Notes: generated from the sequence alone by a model not told the origin. DNA of 26,309 nucleotides from an uncultured Collinsella sp. (GCA_900546455.1 URCS01000029.1:1-26309), one strand, 5' to 3'; shown: positions 6,572-14,879, counted from the stretch's first letter. Numbers and translations: made by a program.

Positions 6572-6579
6572 GCAAAATT

Positions 6580-6593
6580 CGAACATTTGTTTG
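6580..6593. promoter_or_regulatory. LexA box 3
   Basis: CGAACATTTGTTTG matches the LexA palindrome except for one base in the second half. It is 24 bases upstream of the lexA start and probably serves autorepression. Confidence 0.8.
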
Positions 6594-6616
6594 ACATGGG
6601 TAGAGAGGATGCCCTG

Positions 6617-7261
6617 ATGGCTCGCAAAATTACCAAGCGTCAGCAGCAAATTTACGACTTCATCAAGGAATATCAGCAAGAGAAGGGTTATCCGCCCAGC
6701 GTGCGCGAGATGGCTTCTGCCGTGGGCCTTTCCTCCCCCAGCACCGTGCACGCCCACTTATCTGCCTTGGAGGCGCGCGGGCTGCTCAAGCGCGATGCCA
6801 CCAAACCGCGCGCCCTGGAACTCTTTAACGAGGACGGCTCCTCTGTCTCAATTTCTAAATCTGACGAGCCCACCGCACCTCGCGGAACGGTCTCGCTACC
6901 GCTCGTTGGTCGCGTCGCGGCTGGGATCCCCATTCTGGCCGAGCAGAACATCGAAGACACTTTTACTATCCCGACCGAAATCGCCACCGATCAGGGTTCC
7001 TTTATCCTTGAGGTGCATGGGAGCTCAATGATCAATGTCGGCATCTTCAATGGCGATTACATCATCGTCCGTGAACAAAAGAGTGCCATGAATGGCGAAA
7101 TTGTCGTGGCCATGATTGATGGTTCAGCGACCGTCAAAACGTTCTACAAGGAGCAGGGACGCGTACGCCTGCAGCCCGAGAATGACACCATGGAGCCTAT
7201 CTATGCAACGAATCCCGTTATCTTGGGCAAAGTCGTCGGCTTGATGCGCCGGTTCTCGTAA
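6617..7261 (+). CDS. lexA: LexA SOS repressor
   Basis: LexA represses SOS genes until RecA filaments trigger its self-cleavage. The 214-residue product has an N-terminal winged helix (about 5-65, with YPPSVREMASAVGLSS), an Ala-Gly cleavage site in GRVAAGIPI (A102-G103), the catalytic Ser137 in GSSMI and Lys174 in TVKTF. All are in the usual order. The start at 6617 is preferred because AGAGGA stands upstream and the protein begins MARKITKRQQQ, as in relatives. Earlier in-frame ATGs at 6512 and 6596 would run through the LexA boxes or lack a ribosome site. Its stop codon TAA shares its last base with the ATG of the next gene. Boxes 2 and 3 imply autoregulation. Confidence 0.97.
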   Translation: MARKITKRQQQIYDFIKEYQQEKGYPPSVREMASAVGLSSPSTVHAHLSALEARGLLKRDATKPRALELFNEDGSSVSISKSDEPTAPRGTVSLPLVGRVAAGIPILAEQNIEDTFTIPTEIATDQGSFILEVHGSSMINVGIFNGDYIIVREQKSAMNGEIVVAMIDGSATVKTFYKEQGRVRLQPENDTMEPIYATNPVILGKVVGLMRRFS

Positions 7262-7965
7262 TGCAAAAACGCATCACCATCTTTGATACCGTCCGCGGGT
7301 TTACGATGATTTCAATGGCAGGTTTTCACGCTTGCTACGATCTCGCCTACCTGTACGGTTGGGATATGCCCTGGTTTACCCAGACTGTCTTTCAAGACAT
7401 CTGGCGCGCCAGCATCAGCTGGGTATTTCTGTTTATCGCGGGTTGGATGTGCACCCTTTCGCGCAACAATATCAAACGTGCCGCCAAATACGCCTTAGCA
7501 GCACTCGTCGTCTGGTTGGTAACAACACTTGTCTCAGTAGACGATTCGGTTAATTTTGGCATCATCTACTGCATGGCCGCATGTACCGGCATCGTGGCGT
7601 TGACCGATCCCGTCCTTAAGAGGATATCGGCGAGATGGGGCATGTCCCTATGCCTTGTGTTGTTCGCCCTCACCTGGAGCATCCCCAAAACAATCTACCC
7701 TGTCCCCTACCTGGCGTGGCTGGGATTTCCGAGCCCTGGGTTTGTTTCAGGTGATTACTACCCCATCATCCCGTTTATCTTTATGTATCTTGCAGGATAC
7801 TTCGCCGCACATATAGCGCAGGGAATCGATAAGACCGTCCCTAGCTGGACCTACGCCAACCCCCTACCGGCGCTCGCCAGCCTTGGACGTCACGCACTCC
7901 CCTTTTATCTGCTGCATCAGCCCATCATACTGGGCATTTTGGAGCTCGCCTACTCGGTGCGATAA
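7261..7965 (+). CDS. HGSNAT/DUF1624-like membrane acyltransferase
   Basis: The 234-residue integral membrane protein has about six to seven hydrophobic helices. The N-terminus, RITIFDTVRGFTMISMAGFHACYDL, resembles the heparan-alpha-glucosaminide N-acetyltransferase catalytic family (DUF1624), with its Asp-x-x-Arg-Gly start and a membrane-embedded His. The C-terminal segment GRHALPFYLLHQPIIL is typical of membrane acyltransferases. Such proteins are thought to move acetyl groups across the membrane to sugars; the substrate here is unknown. Its ATG overlaps the lexA stop by one base, so it is probably translated with lexA and may rise during SOS. Its last 16 bases overlap the end of hflX on the other strand. 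Confidence 0.78.
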   Translation: MQKRITIFDTVRGFTMISMAGFHACYDLAYLYGWDMPWFTQTVFQDIWRASISWVFLFIAGWMCTLSRNNIKRAAKYALAALVVWLVTTLVSVDDSVNFGIIYCMAACTGIVALTDPVLKRISARWGMSLCLVLFALTWSIPKTIYPVPYLAWLGFPSPGFVSGDYYPIIPFIFMYLAGYFAAHIAQGIDKTVPSWTYANPLPALASLGRHALPFYLLHQPIILGILELAYSVR

Positions 7966-9239
7966 CGCTCGAGCCGCGGCGCAATACGAGCCGGCAGCTT
8001 CGCCACAATACGAACGCCATCCTCGAGATATTCCTCGTGCAAAAGGGTTCCCTGCTCATGCACCAGCGTGATGAGGGCGCCCTCGCGATACGGAATATCA
8101 GCAGAGAGCAACACATCGGTGGCAGCCGCCTCGCGAGCAATGCGATCGACGAGATCGTCGAGCCCTTCGCCCGTTTGGGCCGAGAACAGAACGGCCTCGG
8201 GATAGCGACGACGGAAGCTCAGTCGATCAACGCTATCGAGAAGATCGATTTTATTGAATACGGTCAGCGTTAAACGCTCTCCAGCGCCGATCTCATCAAG
8301 CACGCGGTCGACAGCCTCCAGCTGTCGCTCATAGTCCTCGTCAGACGCATCTGCGACTTTGAGAATTAGATCGGCACCCAACACCTCGGACAGCGTCGAT
8401 TTAAAGGCATCGACCAAACCATGCGGCAGCTTTTGAATAAAGCCAACAGTATCGGTAATCGTCATGCCACGACCGCCGGGCAGGCGATACGAACGCGTCG
8501 TCGGGTCGAGCGTAGCAAACAGCTTGTCCTGCGAAAGCACCGTAGATCCGGTCAGACGATTGAGCAACGACGATTTACCCGCATTGGTATAACCGGCTAA
8601 CGCGACGCGAAACGCCGGTGACTCAATGCGGCTCTTGGATTGAACATCGCGACGCTGTTCAACCTGCTTGAGCTCACGACGAAGCGCAGCGATCTTATTA
8701 CGAATGAGGCGACGGTCGACCTCGAGCTGACTTTCGCCCTGACCAAAGCGTGAGCCGATGCCGCCGCGCGTCTGTTCCTTGGCGAGATGGCTCCACATGC
8801 CACGCAGACGAGGCAACAGATATTGAAGCTGTGCCAGCTGTACCTGTAGGCGTCCCTCACGCGTCTGAGCATGCAGGCCAAAAATATCCAAGATCAGTGC
8901 CGTACGATCGATAATCTTTACCGGCTCGCCCACGGCTTTCTCCAAATAGGATTGCTGCGAGGGCGTCAGGTCGTCGTCAAAAATAACGACATCGGCATCC
9001 ATGCGATGCACCAGGCCGCACAGCTCTTCAACCTTACCGGAACCGATAAACGATTTAGGATACGGCTTTACCAAACGCTGTGACAAGCGTGCCACGCACT
9101 GGGCACCAGCCGTGTGGGTAAGACGCTCCAGCTCATCAAGCGAGCGATCGAGCGGCCATGCATTGTCGCGCCACTCAACACCAACTAATATGGCACGCTC
9201 GGGCTCGGGTGCCGTGGGAACAAGGGGGAAACGGGCCAT
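7950..9239 (-). CDS. hflX: Ribosome-associated GTPase HflX
   Basis: HflX binds the large ribosomal subunit and splits stalled or stress-damaged ribosomes. The 429-residue product has the N-terminal HflX domain (about 15-200) with the glycine-rich signature RGGIGSRFGQGE near 158-169. The GTPase core follows: G1 GYTNAGKS (216-223), G3 DTVGFI (263-268) and G4 NKID (329-332). A short C-terminal domain ends the protein. The ATG at 9239 shares a base with the miaA stop, so expression is coupled to miaA; miaA-hflX linkage is common in bacteria. The 3' end runs into the convergent acyltransferase gene by 16 bases, leaving no room for a separate terminator. Confidence 0.96.
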   Translation of the reverse strand: MARFPLVPTAPEPERAILVGVEWRDNAWPLDRSLDELERLTHTAGAQCVARLSQRLVKPYPKSFIGSGKVEELCGLVHRMDADVVIFDDDLTPSQQSYLEKAVGEPVKIIDRTALILDIFGLHAQTREGRLQVQLAQLQYLLPRLRGMWSHLAKEQTRGGIGSRFGQGESQLEVDRRLIRNKIAALRRELKQVEQRRDVQSKSRIESPAFRVALAGYTNAGKSSLLNRLTGSTVLSQDKLFATLDPTTRSYRLPGGRGMTITDTVGFIQKLPHGLVDAFKSTLSEVLGADLILKVADASDEDYERQLEAVDRVLDEIGAGERLTLTVFNKIDLLDSVDRLSFRRRYPEAVLFSAQTGEGLDDLVDRIAREAAATDVLLSADIPYREGALITLVHEQGTLLHEEYLEDGVRIVAKLPARIAPRLERYRTE

Positions 9240-10177
9240 TAGGCAGCCTCAATACGATGCAGGATGTCCTCAACGACCTCATCGATCGTAAACTCGTCCA
9301 TATCAAACCACACGATACGGTCATCGCGCTTAAACCACGAAAGCTGACGTTTGGCATAGCGACGCGAACGCATCTTGATGAGTTCGCGAGCCTCATCCAT
9401 AGAAATCACGCCATTGAAAGCATCAATGATCTCTTTATAGCCAATTGCCTGCATCGAAGTCAGGGCATCTCCCAGCCCCTGGTCCATAAGACCGCGAACC
9501 TCATCGACAAGACCCTGCTCAAACATCAGATCGACGCGCAGGTTAATGCGCTCGTAGAGCACCTCGCGATTACGCGTCAGACCAAACCATAGAGCATGAT
9601 AATGCTCGCGCGGAACACTAAACTGACTTTTTTGCTGTGCATAGGAAATACCATCATCATGCATCTCGAGCGCACGAATCACACGGCGCACATTATGGGG
9701 ATGAATAACAGCAGCCGATTCTGGGTCGCGCTCGGCAAGCAGGGCATGCAGCTCTTCCTCGCCAATACGCTCGGCAAGCTCCTGATAGCCCATACGACGA
9801 TCGTCCTCAAGTTCACCCGAGGGAAAGTCCATCTCATCAAGGGCAGCCTTGAGATACAGCCCCGTACCTCCGCAAAAAACCGGCAGGCAACCCGAACCAA
9901 GGAGACGTTCAACATGCGCGCGAGCGTCAGCCTGATAAAGCGCAGCAGAATATGCTACACCCGGCTCTACAATGTCGACGAGACGCAGCGGCGCCGTACA
10001 CTCATCGGGCGCCATCTTTGCGGTACCGATGTCCATGCCGCGATAGATTTGCATCGCATCGCACGACAGCACTTCGGACGAAAGACGAGCTGCCAAACGG
10101 TCGGCAACATCACTCTTACCAACCGCCGTCGGACCGACGATCGCAACGGCGGAAAGGCCTGCCCCGGGAGAAACCAT
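9239..10177 (-). CDS. miaA: tRNA dimethylallyltransferase
   Basis: MiaA adds a dimethylallyl group to N6 of A37 in tRNAs reading U-starting codons. The 312-residue product has the P-loop GPTAVGKS (15-22), the tRNA and prenyl-site segment CDAMQIYRGMDIGTAK (39-54) with the catalytic Asp40, and the C-terminal segment RRYAKRQLSWFKRD near 272-285. The MiaB methylthiotransferase that acts on its product is encoded directly upstream, and the stop and start codons of the two genes overlap by one base (TAATG). The same overlap joins it to hflX downstream. The SerAsp of many relatives is CysAsp here, a mild variation. Confidence 0.96.
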   Translation of the reverse strand: MVSPGAGLSAVAIVGPTAVGKSDVADRLAARLSSEVLSCDAMQIYRGMDIGTAKMAPDECTAPLRLVDIVEPGVAYSAALYQADARAHVERLLGSGCLPVFCGGTGLYLKAALDEMDFPSGELEDDRRMGYQELAERIGEEELHALLAERDPESAAVIHPHNVRRVIRALEMHDDGISYAQQKSQFSVPREHYHALWFGLTRNREVLYERINLRVDLMFEQGLVDEVRGLMDQGLGDALTSMQAIGYKEIIDAFNGVISMDEARELIKMRSRRYAKRQLSWFKRDDRIVWFDMDEFTIDEVVEDILHRIEAA

Positions 10178-11547
10178 TAGCGCGGCTCGCCCACAACGGA
10201 ACCGGACAAATACCAGGTCTTGGCAACGTCAACGTTAACATCAACGATCTTGCCAACAAGCTGATCGATGCTGTAACCCTCGGGGATAGGCGCATGCACG
10301 GTCTGATTCTTGGGACTCTTGCCCAGCAGGACCGCATCGTTCTTTTTACTCGTTCCCTCAATGAGCGCGGGAACCACAGTATGAAGCGCACCCTGGTTAT
10401 ACTCGTGTGCCGTGGTCTCGATAACCTTAACCAGGCGGTTGAAACGCTCGAGAATAACATCATGCGGCGTAGGATCGTCAATCTCGGCGGCCGGGGTACC
10501 GGCGCGCTTGGAATAGATGAAGGTATAGGCCTGAGCATAGCGGACCGTCTCGGCAAGTGAGAGCGTCTGCTCAAAGTCTTCTTCAGTCTCACCCGGGAAG
10601 CCAACGATAATGTCGGTCGAGAGCGCGATATCGGGCATGCGGTTGCGAATGCGATCAACCAGGCCCAGATAGTCCTCGCGTGTATAACGGCGATTCATCT
10701 CTTTGAGGATCCGCGTCGAACCTGACTGGACGGCCAGGTGCAGTTGCGGCATTACGGCAGGTGTCTCGGCCATGGCGTCGATGGTCTCGGGCAGCAGGTC
10801 CTTAGGATGCGAAGACGTAAAGAAGATGCGCTCCACGCCCGTATCGCCCACGGCACGCAGCAAATCGGCAAAACGCGGCTTGCCAAACAGATCGCGACCA
10901 TATGAGTTAACGTTTTGGCCCAGCAGCGTAATCTCACGAACGCCTTGGCGCACCAGACCGGTCACCTCGTCGACAATCTCCTCGAAGGGGCGGCTCTTTT
11001 CGCGACCGCGTACGTACGGCACGATGCAATAGGTGCAGAAATTATTGCAGCCTGTCATGATGGGCACCCAGGCGTGATGCTGGGTCTCGCGATGCCACGG
11101 CATGCTCATGGCATCCGTATCCTCATGCTCATTGGTGCGGATATGACGCTTACCATCAAGGAACGCCTCGGCAATGAGCTCGGCCACATGTGCAATGGAA
11201 TGCGTGCCAAAGATGACATTGACGTTATCGACGTTGGTGAGCAGGCCCTCGCCATCGCGCTGCGCGATGCAACCGCCAACGGCAACCACGCGCTTGCCCG
11301 AAGGCGAAGGCGGCAGGCTTTTGCAGGAATTGCACTGACCGTACAGGCGAGTATCGGCGGCCTCGCGCACGCAGCACGTCATGAAGACAACGATATCGGC
11401 ATGCGCGGGATCGAGCGCCATGAGGCAGCCATACGAATCAAGCAGACCGCTCACACGCTCGGAGTCGTGCTGATTCATCTGACAGCCAAAGGTGCGGATA
11501 AAGTAGGTTTTACCGGCAAGAATATCGCGTACGGAACGCTGGTCCAT
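10177..11547 (-). CDS. miaB: tRNA-2-methylthio-N6-dimethylallyladenosine synthase
   Basis: MiaB is a radical-SAM enzyme that adds a methylthio group to i6A37 made by MiaA. From the chosen start (456 residues) the auxiliary-cluster Cys are C22, C58 and C93, and the radical-SAM cluster is CNNFCTYC (C167, C171, C174). A C-terminal TRAM domain completes the normal plan. The usual NTC around the second Cys is MTC here. Two ATGs compete: 11553 and 11547. AGGA lies only 3 bases from the first but 9 from the second, so I prefer 11547. It is 45 bases after spoVS and coupled to miaA by a one-base overlap. Confidence 0.95.
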   Translation of the reverse strand: MDQRSVRDILAGKTYFIRTFGCQMNQHDSERVSGLLDSYGCLMALDPAHADIVVFMTCCVREAADTRLYGQCNSCKSLPPSPSGKRVVAVGGCIAQRDGEGLLTNVDNVNVIFGTHSIAHVAELIAEAFLDGKRHIRTNEHEDTDAMSMPWHRETQHHAWVPIMTGCNNFCTYCIVPYVRGREKSRPFEEIVDEVTGLVRQGVREITLLGQNVNSYGRDLFGKPRFADLLRAVGDTGVERIFFTSSHPKDLLPETIDAMAETPAVMPQLHLAVQSGSTRILKEMNRRYTREDYLGLVDRIRNRMPDIALSTDIIVGFPGETEEDFEQTLSLAETVRYAQAYTFIYSKRAGTPAAEIDDPTPHDVILERFNRLVKVIETTAHEYNQGALHTVVPALIEGTSKKNDAVLLGKSPKNQTVHAPIPEGYSIDQLVGKIVDVNVDVAKTWYLSGSVVGEPR

Positions 11548-11592
11548 GTGCATAAGTCCTAACGATGGGGAGCGAAACAAGGCAAGCAGAAG

Positions 11593-11910
11593 CTATGCCA
11601 CAGGCTTAACATCATCCATGACGACGTTATCCATAGCAGCTCGATTGATCTGGTGAACGTAGATAGAAAGGCGGATGGCCGTGCGCGACTCCCCGTTAAT
11701 GAGGATGTCGGAGAACACGGGCGCGCAGGAAATATCAAAACCGGTTGGAATCAAAAAACCGCGCGCGATAGCAACGGCCTTAATAGCCTGGTTGACGGCA
11801 CCGGCGCCGACACACTGGATGTTGACGGGTACACCATCCTTGACCATGCCGGCGATGGCGCCGGCAACGGACGCGGGCGATGATTTGCTTGATACCTTCA
11901 GGCAATCCAT
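11593..11910 (-). CDS. spoVS: Stage V sporulation protein S (SpoVS) homologue
   Basis: The 105-residue product begins MDCLKVSSKSSPASVAGAIA and contains GAVNQAIKAVAIARG, both clear SpoVS signatures; the compact alpha-beta fold belongs to the Alba-like group. In Bacillus it affects septation and late sporulation, but homologues exist in many bacteria that do not sporulate, where the role is unknown. The start at 11910 has AGGAG 8 bases away and matches the family N-terminus; the upstream reading-frame extension is not conserved-looking. The C-terminal tail after residue 86 is longer than in Bacillus. Its place between rny and miaB is conserved with Firmicutes. The 74-base gap before it carries a palindrome and possibly a weak promoter. 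Confidence 0.93.
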   Translation of the reverse strand: MDCLKVSSKSSPASVAGAIAGMVKDGVPVNIQCVGAGAVNQAIKAVAIARGFLIPTGFDISCAPVFSDILINGESRTAIRLSIYVHQINRAAMDNVVMDDVKPVA

Positions 11911-11960
11911 GAAGAAACTCCTGCATTTAAAAGTACGTTTTAACTGCAACAACTGTATCG

Positions 11961-11978
11961 TACCGAGTGGACTCGGTA
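11961..11978. promoter_or_regulatory. 18-bp palindrome upstream of spoVS
   Basis: TACCGAGT-GG-ACTCGGTA is two perfect 8-bp arms with a two-base centre. The loop is too small for a good RNA hairpin, so a dimer-binding site is more likely. It lies in the only real gap between rny and hflX, and a weak TTGTTG/TTAAAT pair lies downstream of it. Confidence 0.45.
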
Positions 11979-11984
11979 AAGGCA

Positions 11985-13070
11985 CTATTCCTCTTTGGCA
12001 AGATCAAAGGTCACGGTGATTCGATCACGCGAAACACGGATCTTTGGGTCGCCGCAAAGGTTGAGATAGTACCGGGCGGCAAGGTCATTAAAGTCACGCT
12101 CCACAGCACGCGAAAACTGTGCCATGTCATCCTTGGCAATACGTAGCCCGCGACGATCCTTCGCAAGATCGACAGGAGCCGGCGCATGCGAGGACGAATC
12201 ACGCTCGCGCAGCAGACGCGCGGTCACACCGCGAACGGGCTTAATCTGCCCTGCCAAAATGCGATGAGCAGTGCGCTCGGACATCTCAAGACCCAAACCC
12301 GAACAGATACGGATAAAGTCCTCGGCATCAGAGGCAAGGCCTAAACGATCGACAACCGGAAGCTCACTCTCGTCATCAATGAACAGGAGACGCGACGTAT
12401 CGAGCCGACTTGACGCCTGAGCATAAAGGGTCGCGGCAATCTCAGACGGAGAACCAAGATAGACATCGCAACCACACAACTCCTCGAGCGCAAACTCACA
12501 AGCAGCGCGAATAATATTATGCGGGCCGCGAGCACAGACATAACGTCCGTCCTCATCCCTGACGGCCTGGGGCCAGCTGGACTGATCGGCACGCTCACTG
12601 AGGCGGTCGGCCGCAACGCTCACCTTAAAGGCCGAGCCAAGGTCGACACCAGACGTGACCACACGGGCCTCGTCAGTGTTCTGCTTGATCGAAAACAATG
12701 CCATGCCACGACCGTGAACGCCCCAACGGTCCATCTTCATGCTCTCGAGCTTGGAGGTAACGCGGGCATCGAAGATTCGCTCTTGCATATCCTGTGGAAC
12801 GCCCGAACCGTTATCCAGAAAGACAAGCGTGCGGACGCCATCTTCCTTGGTCGTGGCGAGATAGACCTTGTCGGCACCAGCATCGCGAGCATTACGGAGC
12901 ATTTCGATGACGATATCCTCGACATGCTGAATGTCGTGCTTTGCCTGGCGCCGCTCGGCCTCCGAAACGCGGAGGCGGACATACCCCTCGCCAAGGTTCT
13001 CCTCGACGCGAAGGTTGCCCTCCCCCGACATCGACGCGATAAATGAGATGAGCTCGTTCGCGTCGCTCAT
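11985..13070 (-). CDS. GHKL-type (Hsp90/MutL/histidine-kinase-like) ATPase of unknown role
   Basis: The 361-residue protein has a clear GHKL ATP-binding fold in its first half: N-box EMLRNARDAGADKV (56-69), G1 box DNGSGV (86-91) and G2 box GVHGRGMALFSI (117-128). This is the order found in Hsp90, MutL, gyrase B and histidine kinases. I see no membrane segment, no phospho-acceptor His domain and no MutL C-terminus; the second half is not recognisable. The start codon follows the rny stop after a single base and has no ribosome site, so it should be translated only by coupling to rny. Between RNase Y and SpoVS a link to RNA decay or chromosome/cell-division control is suggested only by position. 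It is the least understood gene here. Confidence 0.85.
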   Translation of the reverse strand: MSDANELISFIASMSGEGNLRVEENLGEGYVRLRVSEAERRQAKHDIQHVEDIVIEMLRNARDAGADKVYLATTKEDGVRTLVFLDNGSGVPQDMQERIFDARVTSKLESMKMDRWGVHGRGMALFSIKQNTDEARVVTSGVDLGSAFKVSVAADRLSERADQSSWPQAVRDEDGRYVCARGPHNIIRAACEFALEELCGCDVYLGSPSEIAATLYAQASSRLDTSRLLFIDDESELPVVDRLGLASDAEDFIRICSGLGLEMSERTAHRILAGQIKPVRGVTARLLRERDSSSHAPAPVDLAKDRRGLRIAKDDMAQFSRAVERDFNDLAARYYLNLCGDPKIRVSRDRITVTFDLAKEE

Positions 13071-13071
13071 G

Positions 13072-14622
13072 TTATTTAGCGATATCGACAGCGCGGCTCT
13101 CGCGAATCACGACGACGCGCACCTGACCGGGATACTCCATCTCTTCCTCGATCTGATGGGCGATATCGTGAGCCAGGACCGTGGACTGGGCATCGGAGAT
13201 CTTGTCCGGCTGAACCATGACGTGGACCTCGCGACCAGCCTGCATGGCATAGGTACGCTCGACGCCATCATGGGAGTTGGCGATCTCCTCGAGCTTCTCA
13301 AGACGCTTGATGTAGTTCTCGGCAGACTCGCGACGGGCACCGGGGCGAGAGGCAGAGACAGCATCGGCGGCCTGTACCAGGACATCGAGCACCGTGTTGG
13401 GGTCGACGTCGGCATGGTGAGCCTCGATAGCGTGGACGATAACGGGCTTCTCGCCATAACGGCGGGCAAGCTCGGCGCCGATGACGGCATGCGGGCCCTC
13501 GACGTCATGGTCGATTGCCTTGCCCAGGTCGTGCAGCAGGCCGGCGCGCTTGGCGGTCACAACGTCCAGGCCAAGCTCGGAAGCCATCACGCCGCACAGG
13601 TCAGAGACTTCGAGGGAGTGCTGAAGCACGTTCTGACCAAACGAGGTACGGTAGCGCAGGGCACCAAGGGTCTTGACGATCTCGGGATGCAGGTCGTGGA
13701 TGCCGGTATCGAAGGCAGCCTGCTCGCCAGCCTCGCGCACGCGCTGCTGAACCAGGTCGGCAGCCTTGTGATACATCTCCTCGATGCGGGCGGGGTGAAT
13801 GCGGCCGTCGGCGATGAGGTTCTCGAGGGCAACACGGGCGGTCTCACGACGGACCGGGTCGAAGCTCGAAAGAACGACAGTCTCGGGCGTGTCGTCGATC
13901 ACGAGGTTGACGCCGGAAACCTGCTCGAAGGTCCGGATGTTGCGACCCTCGCGACCGATGATACGGCCCTTGAGGTCATCAGAGGGAATGTGCACGGAGG
14001 TAACGGTGACCTCGGCTGTGTGGTCGGCAGCGCAGCGCTGAATCGCCAGGGACAGAATCTCCTGGGCGGTCTTGTGGCACTCGGCGCGAACCTGCTGCTC
14101 GGACTCGCGAATGATCGTGGCAGCCTCGTGGGTGACCTCGCCGCGAACCTTATCGAGGAGCTCCTTGTGGGCGTCCTCGCGGGTAAGGTCGGCAATACGC
14201 TCGAGCTCGGAGGTCTGCTTTGCGCAGAGCTCCTCGAGCTCACGGGAGCGCTTCTCGACCTGACCGGCCTGGCTGGACAGCTGATGCTCGCGCTTGTCGA
14301 GAGCGTCGTTGCGGCGATCGAGGGATTCCTCGCGCTGCATCACGCGGTTCTCGAGCGTACGAATCTCGTTCTTACGCTGCTTGTCCTCGGCCTCGACCGC
14401 CTGCTTGTTCTTGATGATTTCCTCTTTAGCCTCGAGCAGAGCCTCTTTTTTGAGGGTCTCGGCCTGACGCTTAGCATCACCGATCAGGGACTCAGCCTGT
14501 GCGTGTGCCGACTGAATCTTTTCGTCGGCCTCGTGAAGACTACCCTGCTTGGCGGTGCGCATGAAGGCAATGGCGGCGATGGCACCCAAAACGATGCCAA
14601 CGAGCGCTGCGATGATAGGCAT
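13072..14622 (-). CDS. rny: Ribonuclease Y
   Basis: RNase Y is a membrane-anchored endoribonuclease that starts mRNA decay. The 516-residue product shows an N-terminal membrane helix (2-20), a long charged coiled coil (about 28-190), a KH RNA-binding domain with GRIIGREGRN (219-228), and an HD catalytic domain with HDLGKAIDHD (His364-Asp365). This is the complete family plan. ATG 14622 is preferred to the GTG at 14628, because AAGGAG is five bases before the ATG but touches the GTG. It has its own strong promoter at 14789-14817 and a leader of about 160 bases. It heads the unit that continues with the ATPase gene. Confidence 0.96.
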   Translation of the reverse strand: MPIIAALVGIVLGAIAAIAFMRTAKQGSLHEADEKIQSAHAQAESLIGDAKRQAETLKKEALLEAKEEIIKNKQAVEAEDKQRKNEIRTLENRVMQREESLDRRNDALDKREHQLSSQAGQVEKRSRELEELCAKQTSELERIADLTREDAHKELLDKVRGEVTHEAATIIRESEQQVRAECHKTAQEILSLAIQRCAADHTAEVTVTSVHIPSDDLKGRIIGREGRNIRTFEQVSGVNLVIDDTPETVVLSSFDPVRRETARVALENLIADGRIHPARIEEMYHKAADLVQQRVREAGEQAAFDTGIHDLHPEIVKTLGALRYRTSFGQNVLQHSLEVSDLCGVMASELGLDVVTAKRAGLLHDLGKAIDHDVEGPHAVIGAELARRYGEKPVIVHAIEAHHADVDPNTVLDVLVQAADAVSASRPGARRESAENYIKRLEKLEEIANSHDGVERTYAMQAGREVHVMVQPDKISDAQSTVLAHDIAHQIEEEMEYPGQVRVVVIRESRAVDIAK

Positions 14623-14628
14623 GCTCAC

Positions 14629-14879
14629 TCCTTTTTATGAATTCGTTACACAACAAAGCGAACCATCCTTACGAACGGCTCGCGACATTTGAGTAATATG
14701 GGCGCAGCTTATGCGGGTCGGATACAGATAAACATATAAACAAACTCATCACAGATGAGCACATATCACAAAGCAAATGACAGTGTTTATCGTACGTTGA
14801 ACCACAACAACTGTCAAATAAATGGCCCCAGCACGGCGGCTAAAACGCGGTGAACGGCAGGACCACAAAACGCATATGC
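14629..14879 (-). other. Leader and promoter region between recX and rny
   Basis: No gene is seen. The stretch holds the rny promoter and a long untranslated leader. A small inverted repeat CTCATC-ACA-GATGAG lies at 14745-14759. I find no convincing terminator for recX. Confidence 0.6.
14789..14817 (-). promoter_or_regulatory. rny promoter
   Basis: On the minus strand a perfect TTGACA (14817-14812) and TACGAT (14794-14789) are separated by exactly 17 bases. It lies about 170 bases before the rny start. No LexA box is present. Confidence 0.7.

Noticed and set aside
6512..6616. Longer LexA N-terminus starting at 6512
   Set aside because: It would translate the LexA boxes and promoter, has no ribosome site, and adds residues that LexA proteins do not have.
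12931..14640. Long open frame (569 codons) on the plus strand opposite rny
   Set aside because: It is antisense to a gene with complete RNase Y domains. Low-complexity Leu/Gly/Asp-rich translation is what high-GC antisense frames give. No ribosome site or family motif.
14629..14879. Riboswitch in the rny leader
   Set aside because: The leader is long, but I see no conserved riboswitch core and no start-site or terminator hairpin that would act as a switch.
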